Below, piece by piece: positions 33,669 through 41,761 of a stretch of DNA of 64,000 nucleotides; positions within the stretch are counted from its first letter, which is position 1, and the number at the start of each line of letters is the position of its first letter. The notes beneath the pieces are model-generated. The model had not been told where the DNA came from and did not search any database. It saw only the letters and a program-made list of their open reading frames with translations. Origin of the DNA: Thermoflexus hugenholtzii JAD2 (lineage in GTDB: Bacteria > Chloroflexota > Anaerolineae > Thermoflexales > Thermoflexaceae); assembly GCF_900187885.1 (NCBI RefSeq), contig NZ_FYEK01000003.1, positions 1 to 64,000 of the forward strand, given 5' to 3'. The position numbers and the translations under genes were made by a program.

Positions 33669-34706
33669 TCACGGGTTCGGGAGGAACACGGCCACCCGCG
33701 TCCCCCGGCCGGGGGTGCTGGTGATGGAGAGCTGCCCGCCCAGCATTTCCACCCACTGGCGGATGGAGGTCAAGCCGATGGTCTTGCGCTGAGGCGCCTG
33801 GGCCATGGCCTCCTCCACGTCGAACCCCACCCCGTTGTCCTCCACCTCCAGGCGCACCCCCTGCGGGGTGAAGGCCAGCCGCACCGTGGCCTGGGAGGCC
33901 TGGGCATGCAGGCGAACGTTGGTGAGCAGCTCCTGGACGATCCGGAAGAGCGCGGCCTCCTGATGGGCTGCCAGCCGACGCTCCTCGCCGCTGATCTGGA
34001 GCTGGAGGGAGAACTTCACTTTCTCTTTCAGGGTCTCCACATAGCGTCGCACGGTGGGGACCACCCCCAGATCGTCAAGGCTCATGGGGCGGATATCGAA
34101 GAGGAACTCCCGCATCCGCTGGAAGGTCTCGGCGACGGTGTTCTTCAAAGCGGCCAGCTCGGCCCGGGCGCGCTCCGGATCCCGCTGGAAGAGCCGCTCG
34201 CAGATCTCGGCCTGCAACACCAGGTTGGTCAGGGCCTGGGCAGGGCCATCGTGCAGCTGGCGGACCAGACGCTGGCGCTCCTGCTCCTGGGCCTCGAAGA
34301 GCCGCACGATCAGGGTCGGCTCCACGCTCGGGCGGGCGGAGGCGCTCTCCGCTTCCAGCGCGGCGAGGGTTGAGAGGATGCGGTCGAGAGCCTCCACATA
34401 CCGACGGAGGTGGGCTTCCAGGCTCTGGAACTTCTCCAGCTGGCCCCGCATCAGCCACAGACGCTTTTGAATGTCCATGGCGGACTGGTAGCTTTCAATG
34501 ATCTCCTCAGGCGGGGTGCTCCCCGCGCGGCTTTCCATCTGCTTGATCTGATTCGTCAGCTGGAGGCTGCGCTGGGCCAGCCGCTCCACGTCCGCGGAAG
34601 TCTGTCGGATGAGCGCCTGCACCTCTGCGAGCTGCCGTCGCGCGGCTTCCTGCTCCTCGCGGCAGTAGGCCAGCAGATCCTGGAGCGGGGATGTCGGCTC
34701 GCTCAC
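33669..34706 (-). CDS. Cytosolic DegS-type sensor histidine kinase
   Basis: 345 aa with no membrane helix. Residues about 1-125 are a long coiled coil; the HisKA_3 region has the acceptor His in RLVRQLHDGPAQALTNLVLQAEIC, followed by DIRPMSLDDLGVVPTV, and the ATPase domain has FRIVQELLTNVRLHAQASQ (N box), DNGVGFDVEEA and IGLTSIRQWVEMLGGQLSITSTPGRGTRV. The closest architecture is DegS/NreB. It forms a two-component pair with the NarL-type regulator, whose stop codon region overlaps its start by 4 bp. The signal must be cytoplasmic. Confidence 0.93.
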   Translation of the reverse strand: MSEPTSPLQDLLAYCREEQEAARRQLAEVQALIRQTSADVERLAQRSLQLTNQIKQMESRAGSTPPEEIIESYQSAMDIQKRLWLMRGQLEKFQSLEAHLRRYVEALDRILSTLAALEAESASARPSVEPTLIVRLFEAQEQERQRLVRQLHDGPAQALTNLVLQAEICERLFQRDPERARAELAALKNTVAETFQRMREFLFDIRPMSLDDLGVVPTVRRYVETLKEKVKFSLQLQISGEERRLAAHQEAALFRIVQELLTNVRLHAQASQATVRLAFTPQGVRLEVEDNGVGFDVEEAMAQAPQRKTIGLTSIRQWVEMLGGQLSITSTPGRGTRVAVFLPNP

Positions 34707-35377
34707 GATTTCTCCTCCGGAGAGATGGGCTCTTCAGGCAGGCGGACCCATCCGCGGCGCACGGCCAGGATGGCGGCCTGGGTGCGATCGCTCAGATCCA
34801 GTTTACGCAAAATGGACGTCATGTGGTTCTTCACCGTCTGCTGGCTGATCCCCAGCCGCTCGGCGATGGCCTTGTTGCTGTAGCCCAGGGCGACATATTG
34901 CAGGATCTCCCGCTCCCGAGGGGAGAGGCTGAGGTCCTCTTCCGCCTCCGCTTCGCCGATGATCTGTCGAACCTCGGGGGCGGTCAGCACCCGGGATCCC
35001 AGGACGTAGCGGCCGGAGAGCACGTGACGGATGTTCTGAAGGAGTTGCTCAGGAGGGGTGTCTTTGGAGCAATACCCGTTGGCGCCGATGCGAACGGCAT
35101 ATCGCATTTGCTCCTCGCTGTCATAGGCGGTGAGGACCAGGATGGCGCCTTCGAATCGATGGGCACGGGCCTGCCGGATCACGTCCAGGCCGTTCCGGAT
35201 CGGGAGATGCACGTCCATCAGCACCAGGTGAGGGGCCAGACGCAAGATCATCTCCAGAGCGGCCTGGCCGTCCGCCGCTTCCCCGACCACCTGAAAGCCC
35301 GGTTCCAGGGCCAGGGTGTCCCGGACGCCTTTGCGGAACAGGGGATGATCGTCCACAATCAGGACCCGATACGACAT
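34703..35377 (-). CDS. NarL/DegU-type response regulator
   Basis: 224 aa. The receiver is intact: VLIVDDHPLFRKGVRDTL (acidic pair), LVLMDVHLPIRNG (phospho-Asp near residue 54), LVLTAYDSE and CSKDTPPEQLL (Lys). The C-terminal LuxR-type HTH is LSPREREILQYVALGYSNKAIAERLGISQQTVKNHMTSILRKLDL. First gene of the pair with the DegS-type kinase (ATGA overlap). Confidence 0.95.
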   Translation of the reverse strand: MSYRVLIVDDHPLFRKGVRDTLALEPGFQVVGEAADGQAALEMILRLAPHLVLMDVHLPIRNGLDVIRQARAHRFEGAILVLTAYDSEEQMRYAVRIGANGYCSKDTPPEQLLQNIRHVLSGRYVLGSRVLTAPEVRQIIGEAEAEEDLSLSPREREILQYVALGYSNKAIAERLGISQQTVKNHMTSILRKLDLSDRTQAAILAVRRGWVRLPEEPISPEEKS

Positions 35378-35478
35378 CGCCGCGCCTCCTTTCCAGCGGC
35401 TCCGCGGCGTCTCCCCCTCCGGGTTGACGAAGCGGATCGCCCGCTTCCGGGGAGTTTGCCCTCATCGGGTTCAAAATA

Positions 35479-35507
35479 TTTTTAAAGTAAAACCGTAGAT
35501 TTGACAA
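35479..35507 (-). promoter_or_regulatory. Promoter of the NarL/DegS-type pair
   Basis: Minus strand TTGTCA and TAAAAA, 17 bases apart, in an AT-rich patch about 100 bp before the regulator start. Confidence 0.45.
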
Positions 35508-35513
35508 ACCGGG

Positions 35514-36284
35514 ATGCGAGGGATCATGGGAGATGTCCTGCGGATGCTGGGATGGCTGGTCATGGCCTTCGGAGGACCGGCCCTGGCCCTCTGGGCAAAA
35601 GGGCGCTGGGGCCGACCGGCGGCCTGGCTGGGGGTGGGGGCGTTGACCTTCTTGGGGGCCCAGGCGGTGCGACTGCCACTTTTGGCCGGGCTGACCGCCC
35701 TTTTCCGGCAGAGCGTGCTTCCGCCACCCCGGGATCCTTTCGTGTTCAACGTGGTCGTCCTCAGCCTGTCCGCAGGCCTGTTCGAGGAGACCGCCCGCTG
35801 GTGGGGGATGCGCTGGGCCCAACGCCGTCAGGCCCGACATGGACAGATCCTGGGGCCGGCCGATGCGGTGGTGTTGGGATTGGCCCATGGCGGGACGGAA
35901 GCGTTGGCTCTCGGTCTGGTCGGGTGGGCGACCCTGATGGGGATGCTCCTGATGCGAGAGGGCTTGATCCCCATCCCTCTGGGGATGGAGGCGACCGTCG
36001 CCGCCTACTGGGCCACGCCGCCCGGCTGGGTATGGGTGGGGGTCCTGGAGCGCGGGATGGCTATCCTGCTGCACGTCGGGCTCGCTTTCGTGATCTGGGA
36101 TGGCGTCCGTCGAGCGCGCCGGGCGGGTTGGGCGGCAGCCGTCCTCCTCCACGCGCTGGTGAACGGGACGGGGGTCGCCGCCATGTCCTACTGGGGGATC
36201 GGGGCCGCTGAGGGCCTGATCGCCCTCTGGGTGGGCATCATCATGGGAGGAGTCATCCTGCGATTGCACAAAGTGGATTCGTAA
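35514..36284 (+). CDS. YhfC/PrsW-like glutamic intramembrane protease family protein
   Basis: 256 aa, seven or eight membrane helices. The family-typical LSAGLFEETARWWGMRWAQRR gives the catalytic Glu pair near residue 90, then GLAHGGTEAL and HVGLAFVIWD and LLHALVNG supply the His motifs of CPBP/YhfC-type membrane proteases. Start uncertain: this ATG has no ribosome site, whereas an ATG four codons on has GAGGG three bases upstream. Substrate unknown; such proteins often act on signalling or immunity peptides. Confidence 0.78.
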   Translation: MRGIMGDVLRMLGWLVMAFGGPALALWAKGRWGRPAAWLGVGALTFLGAQAVRLPLLAGLTALFRQSVLPPPRDPFVFNVVVLSLSAGLFEETARWWGMRWAQRRQARHGQILGPADAVVLGLAHGGTEALALGLVGWATLMGMLLMREGLIPIPLGMEATVAAYWATPPGWVWVGVLERGMAILLHVGLAFVIWDGVRRARRAGWAAAVLLHALVNGTGVAAMSYWGIGAAEGLIALWVGIIMGGVILRLHKVDS

Positions 36285-36308
36285 TAACTTAACAAATTGG
36301 AGGCAAAA

Positions 36309-36845
36309 ATGCCCAAAATTAAATCTAAATCATGGGGACAGTATGCGATTCATCGGTTCGGTGAGTATCTGGTTACCGCCGAGCTTTGTCGTCGTGGATT
36401 CAGTGCTACACCGTTTGCCGGAAATCTTCCGCATATAGACATTATGGCGATGGACGAAGACGGATCTTTTATCCCTGTTCAAGTTAAAACAATAAAACAA
36501 AATTCTTCCTGGCAATTCGATGTTCGGAATTTTGTTGATGTCCAATTTGATGGGAATCGTCAGATCTTAAAATCGCCAAAAGATCCACCATATCCTAATT
36601 TAATTTGTGTTCTGGTTCGACGTGGCGAGGTTTACTGAGAAGATATGTTTTTTATATTAACTTGGGAAGAACTGAGAGATATAATATACATGAAATACAG
36701 CGATGATGTTGCCAGGAGGCTTGGTGGAATCAGGCCACGCACTCCCCAATCAACTCATTATGCAATATATCCGATAGATTTGGTTGAATATAAAGATAGG
36801 TGGGAGCTCTTTGAGAAGATCAGGACGGGTTTGCATCGTGAATAG
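36309..36845 (+). pseudogene. AT-rich restriction-endonuclease-like gene interrupted by an in-frame TGA
   Basis: The ATG follows TTGGAGG by six bases. Translation gives 109 residues with a PD-(D/E)XK-like core (GEYLVTAELCRRGFSATPFAG, HIDIMAMDEDGSFIPVQVKTIK), stops at TGA (36636-36638), and goes on in the same frame for 69 codons (FFILTWEELRDIIY, LGGIRPRTPQSTHYAIYPIDLVEYKDRWELFEKI). Both halves look like one ~178-residue protein of the family whose C terminus reads YILTWEEL...RPKNP...DLxxYKDxWELI. A TGG to TGA change (Trp) is the simplest explanation. The tract is far more AT-rich than its neighbours, so recent transfer is likely. Confidence 0.7.
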
Positions 36846-36902
36846 CCGGGGCATTAGCCGGGCGGAGGGATCTGGGGCCTCCGCCCGGCATGTGTCTGCC
36901 GA

Positions 36903-38222
36903 TTATGAAACGGAGACTTGAGCCGGAGTGGGGATCGGGGCGGGCCGTGTGGGGGAACCCCGGCGGGCGGCCAGGTAGGCGTGGACCACGAGGTCCATCA
37001 GCCCGCTGACCCGGACGCCCAGCTGATAGTAATCGTTCAGATCCCCGAGCTGCAGGCGGCAGTTGTCGCACGAGGCGACGACGATGCGGGCCCCGGTTTC
37101 CCGGATCTGCTCGACCTTGCGGCGCCCGGCCCGCATGCGCTTCTCATACCATTCCGGAACGGCGACCAGACCCGCCCCGCCGCCGCAGCAGAAGTTCTCC
37201 GCCCGGTTCGGGTTCATCTCCCGGAAGTCCTGAACCACCGCCCGCAGGATCCGCCGTGGCTCCTCCAGGAGCCCTCCGTTGCGGCCCAGGTTGCAGGAGT
37301 CGTGGTAGGTGACCGGCTCCGGGTTCGCCGAGGGGTCCAGGGGCAGGCGGCCCTGCTCGATCCACTCCGCGGCGACCTCGATGATGCTGCGCACGCGGAA
37401 GGGGAAGTCCTCGAACCAGTTCGGGGCTTCCCAGCGCAGGACTGTGTAAGCGTGCCCGCACTCTGCCAGGACGATCTCCTTCACCTTCAGGCGTCGGGCC
37501 TCCTCCACGATCCGCCGGGCGATGGCCTTCGCCCGCTGCAGGTCGGCCAGGAAGTAGCCGTAATTGGCCGCCTCGAACATGCTCAAGGTCCAGTCAGCCC
37601 CCACCGCGTGGAAGAGGATGGCCGCGGGCAGGATGGTGTGGGCGCCGGAGAGGGCCACGTAGAGGATCTCCGCTCCCTCCTTCTCCACCGGGATGCGAGC
37701 GGCGGGGTCCCCAGTCTGCTCTTGAAGCTCCCGCTCCAGCTCCCGGATCTGGTCGATGTAGAATTCCCGGAAGAGTTCCAGGTTCTCCTCCCGGGCGATG
37801 GCGGCGTCGGCCAGCTGCACCAGCATCTCGGGGGCTTTCCCGGCGGCGGTCAGCATCGCCCGGGCGGACCGCATGATCAGGGCGGTGTCCACCCCCATCG
37901 GGCAGTTCATCGTGCATCGACGGCAGAGGGTGCAGGAGCCGAAGGCGAGCTCCGCCAGCTCATCCAGGTCTGCCTCGGTGAGGTCTTTCGCCCCCACCCA
38001 CCAGGGGAAGAGACGGCCGATGGGATCATGATGGCGCCGGTAAAACCGGCGGACCGCCTCCGCCTTGGCGGCAGGGGTATTGCGGAAGTCCGGCTCGGCG
38101 GCGAACACGTGACAGGATTCCGCACAGATCCCACACCGCGCGCAGACCTCCAGGGCCGCCAGCAACCGCCGGTCCAGGGATTTCTCAAAAGCGGCCATTG
38201 CCTGCTGCACGAGCTCGCTCAT
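36903..38222 (-). CDS. HdrD/DsrK-like (Fe-S)-binding subunit with two CCG domains
   Basis: 439 aa from the ATG after GGGAGGAACCAG. The N-terminal ferredoxin-like part has CARCGICAESCHVF and CTLCRRCTMNCPMG for two [4Fe-4S] clusters. Two cysteine-rich CCG-type domains follow: one degenerate (VLAECGHAYTVLRWEAPNW) with TYHDSCNLGRNGG, and one complete with NFCCGGGAGLV and VVASCDNCRLQL. This matches heterodisulfide reductase subunit D/DsrK proteins, which reduce or make disulfides or persulfides using electrons from a membrane cytochrome b. It is the last gene of the arsR-dsrE2-tusA-cytochrome b operon. Confidence 0.9.
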   Translation of the reverse strand: MSELVQQAMAAFEKSLDRRLLAALEVCARCGICAESCHVFAAEPDFRNTPAAKAEAVRRFYRRHHDPIGRLFPWWVGAKDLTEADLDELAELAFGSCTLCRRCTMNCPMGVDTALIMRSARAMLTAAGKAPEMLVQLADAAIAREENLELFREFYIDQIRELERELQEQTGDPAARIPVEKEGAEILYVALSGAHTILPAAILFHAVGADWTLSMFEAANYGYFLADLQRAKAIARRIVEEARRLKVKEIVLAECGHAYTVLRWEAPNWFEDFPFRVRSIIEVAAEWIEQGRLPLDPSANPEPVTYHDSCNLGRNGGLLEEPRRILRAVVQDFREMNPNRAENFCCGGGAGLVAVPEWYEKRMRAGRRKVEQIRETGARIVVASCDNCRLQLGDLNDYYQLGVRVSGLMDLVVHAYLAARRGSPTRPAPIPTPAQVSVS

Positions 38223-38277
38223 CTGGTTCCTCCCATCGATGGGAAAGAGGTGGTTTCGCATCGGATCTCCCCGCCTC

Positions 38278-38895
38278 CTAACCCAGCACGGCCCGTCGGC
38301 CGTAGAACCGCCCGAAGAAGAAGCGCGAGAAGAAGAAATACAGGCAGTGCCGGATCTTTGTGAGCGGGATCGCGACCAGGGTCAGGGCGGAGAGTCCGTA
38401 GAAGAAGGGGAGCGCCCGCGGATCGGCCCAGAAGGCCGTCCCCGCGGCCTGCCATGCCGTCACCAGGACCACCGCCGCATAGTCGTCGGGATGGCTCAGG
38501 GCCCGGAGCCGTTCATCGAGGATCCGCATCAGGACGCCGATCAACCCTCCCAGGGTGCCCATCAGGGTGAGCCCCAGGCCCACATGGGCCAGCGTCGAGG
38601 GGAGGGCATGACGCCATGGGCTGACGATCAGGGAGGCGAAGGTGGCGAAGATACCGATGTGGAAGAGCACTCCCCGCACATAGGGGAGGAAGTGGCGGCG
38701 GGTGCTCTCCTTCGCCCACGGCATCATGCCCCAGGTGAACGCGTAGAGAACGCCCCGCCACGCGGCGCCGCGCGGGGGCGCCCGATCCGGACGGGAGGGA
38801 TGGGCCAGCAGCCGCCGGAGTCGCCATCCCAGGCCCACCCCGCACAGGGCCAGGGCGATGAGGACGATCCCGCCCCACAGCGCTGCCGTGCTCAT
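38278..38895 (-). CDS. Membrane cytochrome b-like subunit (NarI/DsrM/HmeC type)
   Basis: 205 aa with five hydrophobic helices. His residues that could bind heme occur in RRHFLPYVRGVLFHIGIFATF and STLAHVGLGL. The C-terminal KIRHCLYFFFSRFFFG motif is typical of DsrM/NarI-like proteins next to HdrD/DsrK subunits. It should link the cytoplasmic Fe-S protein to the quinone pool. Overlaps the tusA stop region by ATGA and lies 55 bp before the hdrD-like gene. Confidence 0.85.
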   Translation of the reverse strand: MSTAALWGGIVLIALALCGVGLGWRLRRLLAHPSRPDRAPPRGAAWRGVLYAFTWGMMPWAKESTRRHFLPYVRGVLFHIGIFATFASLIVSPWRHALPSTLAHVGLGLTLMGTLGGLIGVLMRILDERLRALSHPDDYAAVVLVTAWQAAGTAFWADPRALPFFYGLSALTLVAIPLTKIRHCLYFFFSRFFFGRFYGRRAVLG

Positions 38896-39128
38896 TTCAA
38901 CCTCCGCACCACAAAGCGGATCACCTTGTCCTGCTTCTCAATCGTGACCAGCTCGTTACCGGTGCTCCGGCACCACGCCGGGATGTCGGCCATGACCCCC
39001 GGATCGGTGGCGTAGGCCTCGATGAGGCCGCCGACGGGGACGTTCTTGATCGCCTGGTTGATCTTGACCACCGGCATGGGGCACAGCAGCCCTTTGAGAT
39101 CCAGGGTGAGATCCGGCTTGAGCTCCAT
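38892..39128 (-). CDS. tusA: TusA family sulfur carrier protein
   Basis: 78 aa. LDLKGLLCPMPVVKINQAIKNV holds the CPxP motif whose Cys carries persulfide sulfur. A second Cys is in IPAWCRSTGN, as in other TusA proteins. It likely passes sulfur between the DsrE-like protein and the Hdr-like complex. Order and overlap (ATGA with the cytochrome b gene) support one operon. Confidence 0.95.
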   Translation of the reverse strand: MELKPDLTLDLKGLLCPMPVVKINQAIKNVPVGGLIEAYATDPGVMADIPAWCRSTGNELVTIEKQDKVIRFVVRRLK

Positions 39129-39152
39129 CGGGCACCTCCTTGGCAGATCGGA

Positions 39153-39671
39153 TCAGATGAACAGGGTGATCTTCGAGCGGGACGCTTCCTCCAGGAAGGT
39201 GGCCACGCCCACCACGTCCTGGACCTCATCGATGAGATCCTCGCGTCGGATCTCCATGACCTCCATGCTCATCTGGCAGGCCAGCATGCGGACGCCCAGC
39301 TCCGCCGCGAGGCGACGCAGCTCGGGCAGCGGGGTCACGTTGTGGGCCTTCATCATCTTCTTGAACATCCAGCGGCCCAGGCCGCCGAAGTTCATCTTGC
39401 TGGGGCCGACCCCCTGGATGTCCCGGAGGAAGACGCCGAGCATGCGCCCGAAGAGGCTGCGCCCGGTGGGGCTGGGCTTCTTGATGGCCTGCAGCCCCCA
39501 GAAGGTGAAGAACATCGTCACGTTCATGCCGGAGGCCGCAGCGCCGGTGGCGATGATGAAGGCTGCCATCAGGCGATCCATATCGCCACTGAAAACCACC
39601 ATCGAGAGGCGGTTCTGGACAGCGCGCTCTGCCTCCGCGGCCGGAACTTCCGCGATCTGCTCCAGAGCCAT
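39153..39671 (-). CDS. DsrE/DsrF-like sulfur transferase (DsrE2 type)
   Basis: 172 aa. The DsrE-like fold is seen in LSMVVFSGDMDRLMAAFIIATGAAASGMNVTMFFTFWGL, with the single conserved Cys in GVRMLACQMSMEVMEIRREDLI typical of DsrE2 proteins (long form with an FFTFWGL segment, membrane-associated). These proteins accept and donate thiosulfonate or persulfide sulfur with TusA partners in sulfur oxidation. Second gene of the operon. Confidence 0.9.
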   Translation of the reverse strand: MALEQIAEVPAAEAERAVQNRLSMVVFSGDMDRLMAAFIIATGAAASGMNVTMFFTFWGLQAIKKPSPTGRSLFGRMLGVFLRDIQGVGPSKMNFGGLGRWMFKKMMKAHNVTPLPELRRLAAELGVRMLACQMSMEVMEIRREDLIDEVQDVVGVATFLEEASRSKITLFI

Positions 39672-39683
39672 CGGGGCCTCCTT

Positions 39684-40010
39684 TCAGGACTGAGCGATGT
39701 GCTGGTAGAGGTGGATGCGATCCAGCATGACCGCCCGCATCAGATCCAGGGCTTGGATCACCCGGTGATCCGCCAGGGCGTATTCCACGACGCCGCCCCG
39801 GCGGGTGGCGATCACCAGCCCCTTCGAGGCCAGGACCCGGAGATGGCGGGCGACAGTGGACTGGGGAAGCCCCAGGGTCCGGGCTAAGGCCGTGCCCGTT
39901 TGCGGGCCTTCCGCCAGCTCGTAAAGGATTAGGATCCGGGTGGGATCCGCCAGGCCCGCGCAGATCTCCGCGTGAAGCTGATAAATCTCCTGCCGGGTCG
40001 GCCGCTGCAT
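39684..40010 (-). CDS. ArsR family winged-helix repressor
   Basis: 108 aa. HTH core: ICAGLADPTRILILYELAEGPQTGTALARTLGLPQSTVARHLRVLASKGLV, then a beta-wing RRGGVVEYALAD. Only one Cys (C17) is present, so it lacks the two-Cys switch of SqrR/BigR. Sensors of this type control sulfur-trafficking genes. A perfect 13-bp inverted repeat lies over its ribosome site and promoter, so it probably represses its own operon. Confidence 0.92.
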   Translation of the reverse strand: MQRPTRQEIYQLHAEICAGLADPTRILILYELAEGPQTGTALARTLGLPQSTVARHLRVLASKGLVIATRRGGVVEYALADHRVIQALDLMRAVMLDRIHLYQHIAQS

Positions 40011-40020
40011 CCCCCACTCC

Positions 40021-40054
40021 TCTCCGGTTATCCGGTTAACAGGATAACCGGAGA
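40021..40054. promoter_or_regulatory. Perfect 13-bp inverted repeat, likely ArsR operator
   Basis: TCTCCGGTTATCC and GGATAACCGGAGA flank eight bases. The repeat starts 10 bp before the arsR start codon and includes its GGAG ribosome site, which suits a repressor that acts on its own transcript or promoter. Confidence 0.75.
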
Positions 40055-40068
40055 TCCCGCTCCGGGGT

Positions 40069-40084
40069 TGTGTCTTCTGTCACA
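40069..40084. promoter_or_regulatory. CRP-like site upstream of the arsR-dsrE2-tusA-hdr operon
   Basis: TGTGT-N6-TCACA, one base from the consensus TGTGA-N6-TCACA, within the larger symmetric GTTGTG-N8-CACAAC. A near-identical type of site precedes the cox promoter. Confidence 0.45.
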
Positions 40085-40300
40085 ACCTTTAGTGCGGAAA
40101 ATCACAAGCTTGGGGACTTTGGGATCATATGGGCGATCGAAAAGGGGCGAAGCGTTCGGAGAGGGGATGGAGAGATGGCTTCGCTGTCGGGCGACGGCGT
40201 CCGGCGACTCGCTCACGCCCGGTGGATCCCGGCCCCGCCTTTCGGGCCGGAGGCCATTCCTGAGGCCGAAAGGCCAAGGTATGGGATGCGGAGCGGGGCC

Positions 40301-40329
40301 TTGTCGGACCGGGAGAGGCCCGTTATAAT
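40301..40329 (+). promoter_or_regulatory. Promoter of the BMP lipoprotein gene
   Basis: TTGTCG and a perfect TATAAT are 17 bases apart; the gene starts about 50 bases downstream. Confidence 0.7.
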
Positions 40330-40383
40330 CCGGGGTGTGCCCTGGCCGTTCGTCCCGAAAGTCACGGAGGAGAGGAGGTCACA

Positions 40384-41451
40384 ATGCCGAAACGGATCCG
40401 AATCTGGGCCCTGACCGCCCTGGTTTTCACCCTGCTGCTGGCGGCGTGTGCTCAACCCGCGACGCCTGCCCCCACCCAGCCTGCCGCGCCTACCCAGGCC
40501 GCGGAGCCTGCGAAGAAGCCCTTCCGGGTGGGCCTGGTGACCGATGTGGGCAAGATCGACGACAAGTCCTTCAACCAGGGCACCTGGGAGGGTGTGCAGA
40601 AGGCGGTCAAGGAGCTGGGCGTGGAGGCCAAATACATCGAGACCCAGGATCCCAACGATTACATGAAGAACATCGCCCAGTTCGCGGACGCCGGCTATGA
40701 CGTCATCGTCACCGTGGGCTTCGCCCTCGGGGAGGCCACCCGCGAGGCGGCTCAGAAGTATCCCAACGTTAAGTTCATCGGCGTCGATCAGTTCCAGGAG
40801 AGCACCATCCCCAACGTCGCTGGGCTGATCTTTGAGGAGGACAAGGCGGGCTTCATGGCCGGCGCCCTGGCTGCCCTGATGAGCAAGACCGGCAAGATCG
40901 GCGCCGTCCTGGGCACCGACGCCGTCCCGCCGGTGTGGCGATTCGGCGAGGGCTACCGCGCCGGCGCCAAATACGTCCGCCCCGACGTCGAGGTCCTGGT
41001 GGTCTACCACAACGACGTGGGGCTGGATAAGACCTTCACCGACCCCGAGTGGGGCAAGTCCACCGCCCTCTCCCTGGTGGACAAGGGCGTGGATGTGATC
41101 TTCGGGGCGGGCGGCAAGACGGGCAACGGGGCCCTCATCGCCTGCGCGGAGACCAAGAAGTGCCTGGCCATCGGCGTGGACGTTGATCAGTATTACACGG
41201 TGCCGGAGGCCCGCAGCGTCCTGCTCACCAGCGCCATGAAGGACCTCACCGAGGGGACCTTCAACCTGATCAAGGCCGCCTATGAGGGGAAGTGGCAGGG
41301 CGGCAACGTGATCGGCCCAGTGCGCCTGGCGCCCTTCCACGACCTGGAGAGCCAGGTCCCCCAGGAGGTCCGCCAGAAGCTGGCGGAGATCGAGAAGGGG
41401 CTGCAGGACGGCACGATCAAGACCAACGTGCCGCCGGCCAAGCCGCAATAA
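40384..41451 (+). CDS. BMP/PnrA-like substrate-binding lipoprotein
   Basis: 355 aa behind GGAGAGGAGGTCACA. Lipoprotein signal with lipobox (TLLLAACAQP), an Ala/Pro/Thr linker (residues 22-42), then the Med/BMP domain: VGLVTDVGKIDDKSFNQGTWEG, FIGVDQF, VAGLIFEEDKAGFMAGALAALMS, and AIGVDVDQYYTVPEA. Such proteins bind nucleosides (PnrA) for RnsABC-type ABC uptake. No ABC ATPase or permease is adjacent, so it must work with components encoded elsewhere. Start, promoter and terminator show a single-gene unit. Confidence 0.92.
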   Translation: MPKRIRIWALTALVFTLLLAACAQPATPAPTQPAAPTQAAEPAKKPFRVGLVTDVGKIDDKSFNQGTWEGVQKAVKELGVEAKYIETQDPNDYMKNIAQFADAGYDVIVTVGFALGEATREAAQKYPNVKFIGVDQFQESTIPNVAGLIFEEDKAGFMAGALAALMSKTGKIGAVLGTDAVPPVWRFGEGYRAGAKYVRPDVEVLVVYHNDVGLDKTFTDPEWGKSTALSLVDKGVDVIFGAGGKTGNGALIACAETKKCLAIGVDVDQYYTVPEARSVLLTSAMKDLTEGTFNLIKAAYEGKWQGGNVIGPVRLAPFHDLESQVPQEVRQKLAEIEKGLQDGTIKTNVPPAKPQ

Positions 41452-41488
41452 GCCGTCGCCGTTCATCGGTATTCCGGCCCAGGGCACC

Positions 41489-41523
41489 GATCGGGGCAGG
41501 AGAACCCTGCCCCGATCTTGTTT
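41489..41523 (+). terminator. Terminator of the BMP lipoprotein gene
   Basis: A 12-bp perfect stem (GATCGGGGCAGG with CCTGCCCCGATC), five-base loop, then TTGTTT. Confidence 0.85.
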
Positions 41524-41568
41524 CGCCCCTCTCTCTATGGAAGCGGAAAATCGCTATAATCCCTCTCT

Positions 41569-41662
41569 GGGGGCGGTTGGCCTCTGGTGAGGCCCCCGGT
41601 CTTCAAAACCGGTGTCGGGCCGCGGCGCGGCCCGGGGTGGGTTCGATTCCCATCCGCTCCCG
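41569..41662 (+). tRNA. selC: tRNA-Sec (TCA), selenocysteine tRNA
   Basis: 94 nt with the bacterial tRNA-Sec layout: 8-bp acceptor stem (GGGGGCGG/CCGCTCCC, one G-T pair), 6-bp D stem (GGCCTC/GAGGCC) with a four-base loop TGGT, anticodon loop CTTCAAA with anticodon TCA at 41603-41605, a long GC-rich variable arm (GGGCCGC-GGC-GCGGCCC), and a 5-bp T stem around TTCGATT. The GGTGAGGC and CTTCAAA segments match E. coli selC. G73 is the discriminator; CCA is not encoded. A TATAAT lies 9-14 bases upstream. No selA, selB or selD is in the window. Confidence 0.95.
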
Positions 41663-41761
41663 TGGCCGGTGTGCTCAAAGGCCGTTCGGAGCGTGCTTTC
41701 CCCGGCGGGCCTGCAAAGGCGCCCACCGAGGCGGTTCATCCTCACGCGGAGGCAGGAGACG

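Larger units (their letters stand above)
40055..40383. other. Intergenic region between arsR and the BMP lipoprotein gene
   Basis: No gene is supported in about 330 bp. It holds a CRP-like site at the arsR end, a moderately AT-rich patch (40080-40145) and the plus-strand promoter of the lipoprotein gene. Short frames here lack ribosome sites and family features. Confidence 0.5.

Noticed and set aside
36636-36638. TGA as a selenocysteine codon in the AT-rich nuclease gene
   Set aside because: The following bases are AT-rich and form no SECIS-type hairpin, the residue fits Trp in homologues as I recall them, and the gene family is not redox-active.
41535-41560. Complete promoter for selC
   Set aside because: A TATAAT is present at 41555-41560, but no acceptable -35 sequence lies 16-18 bases upstream, so only the -10 is mentioned.
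41535-41745. Small open frames over the tRNA-Sec gene
   Set aside because: They lie on the opposite strand or across the cloverleaf, and are explained by its GC-rich stems.
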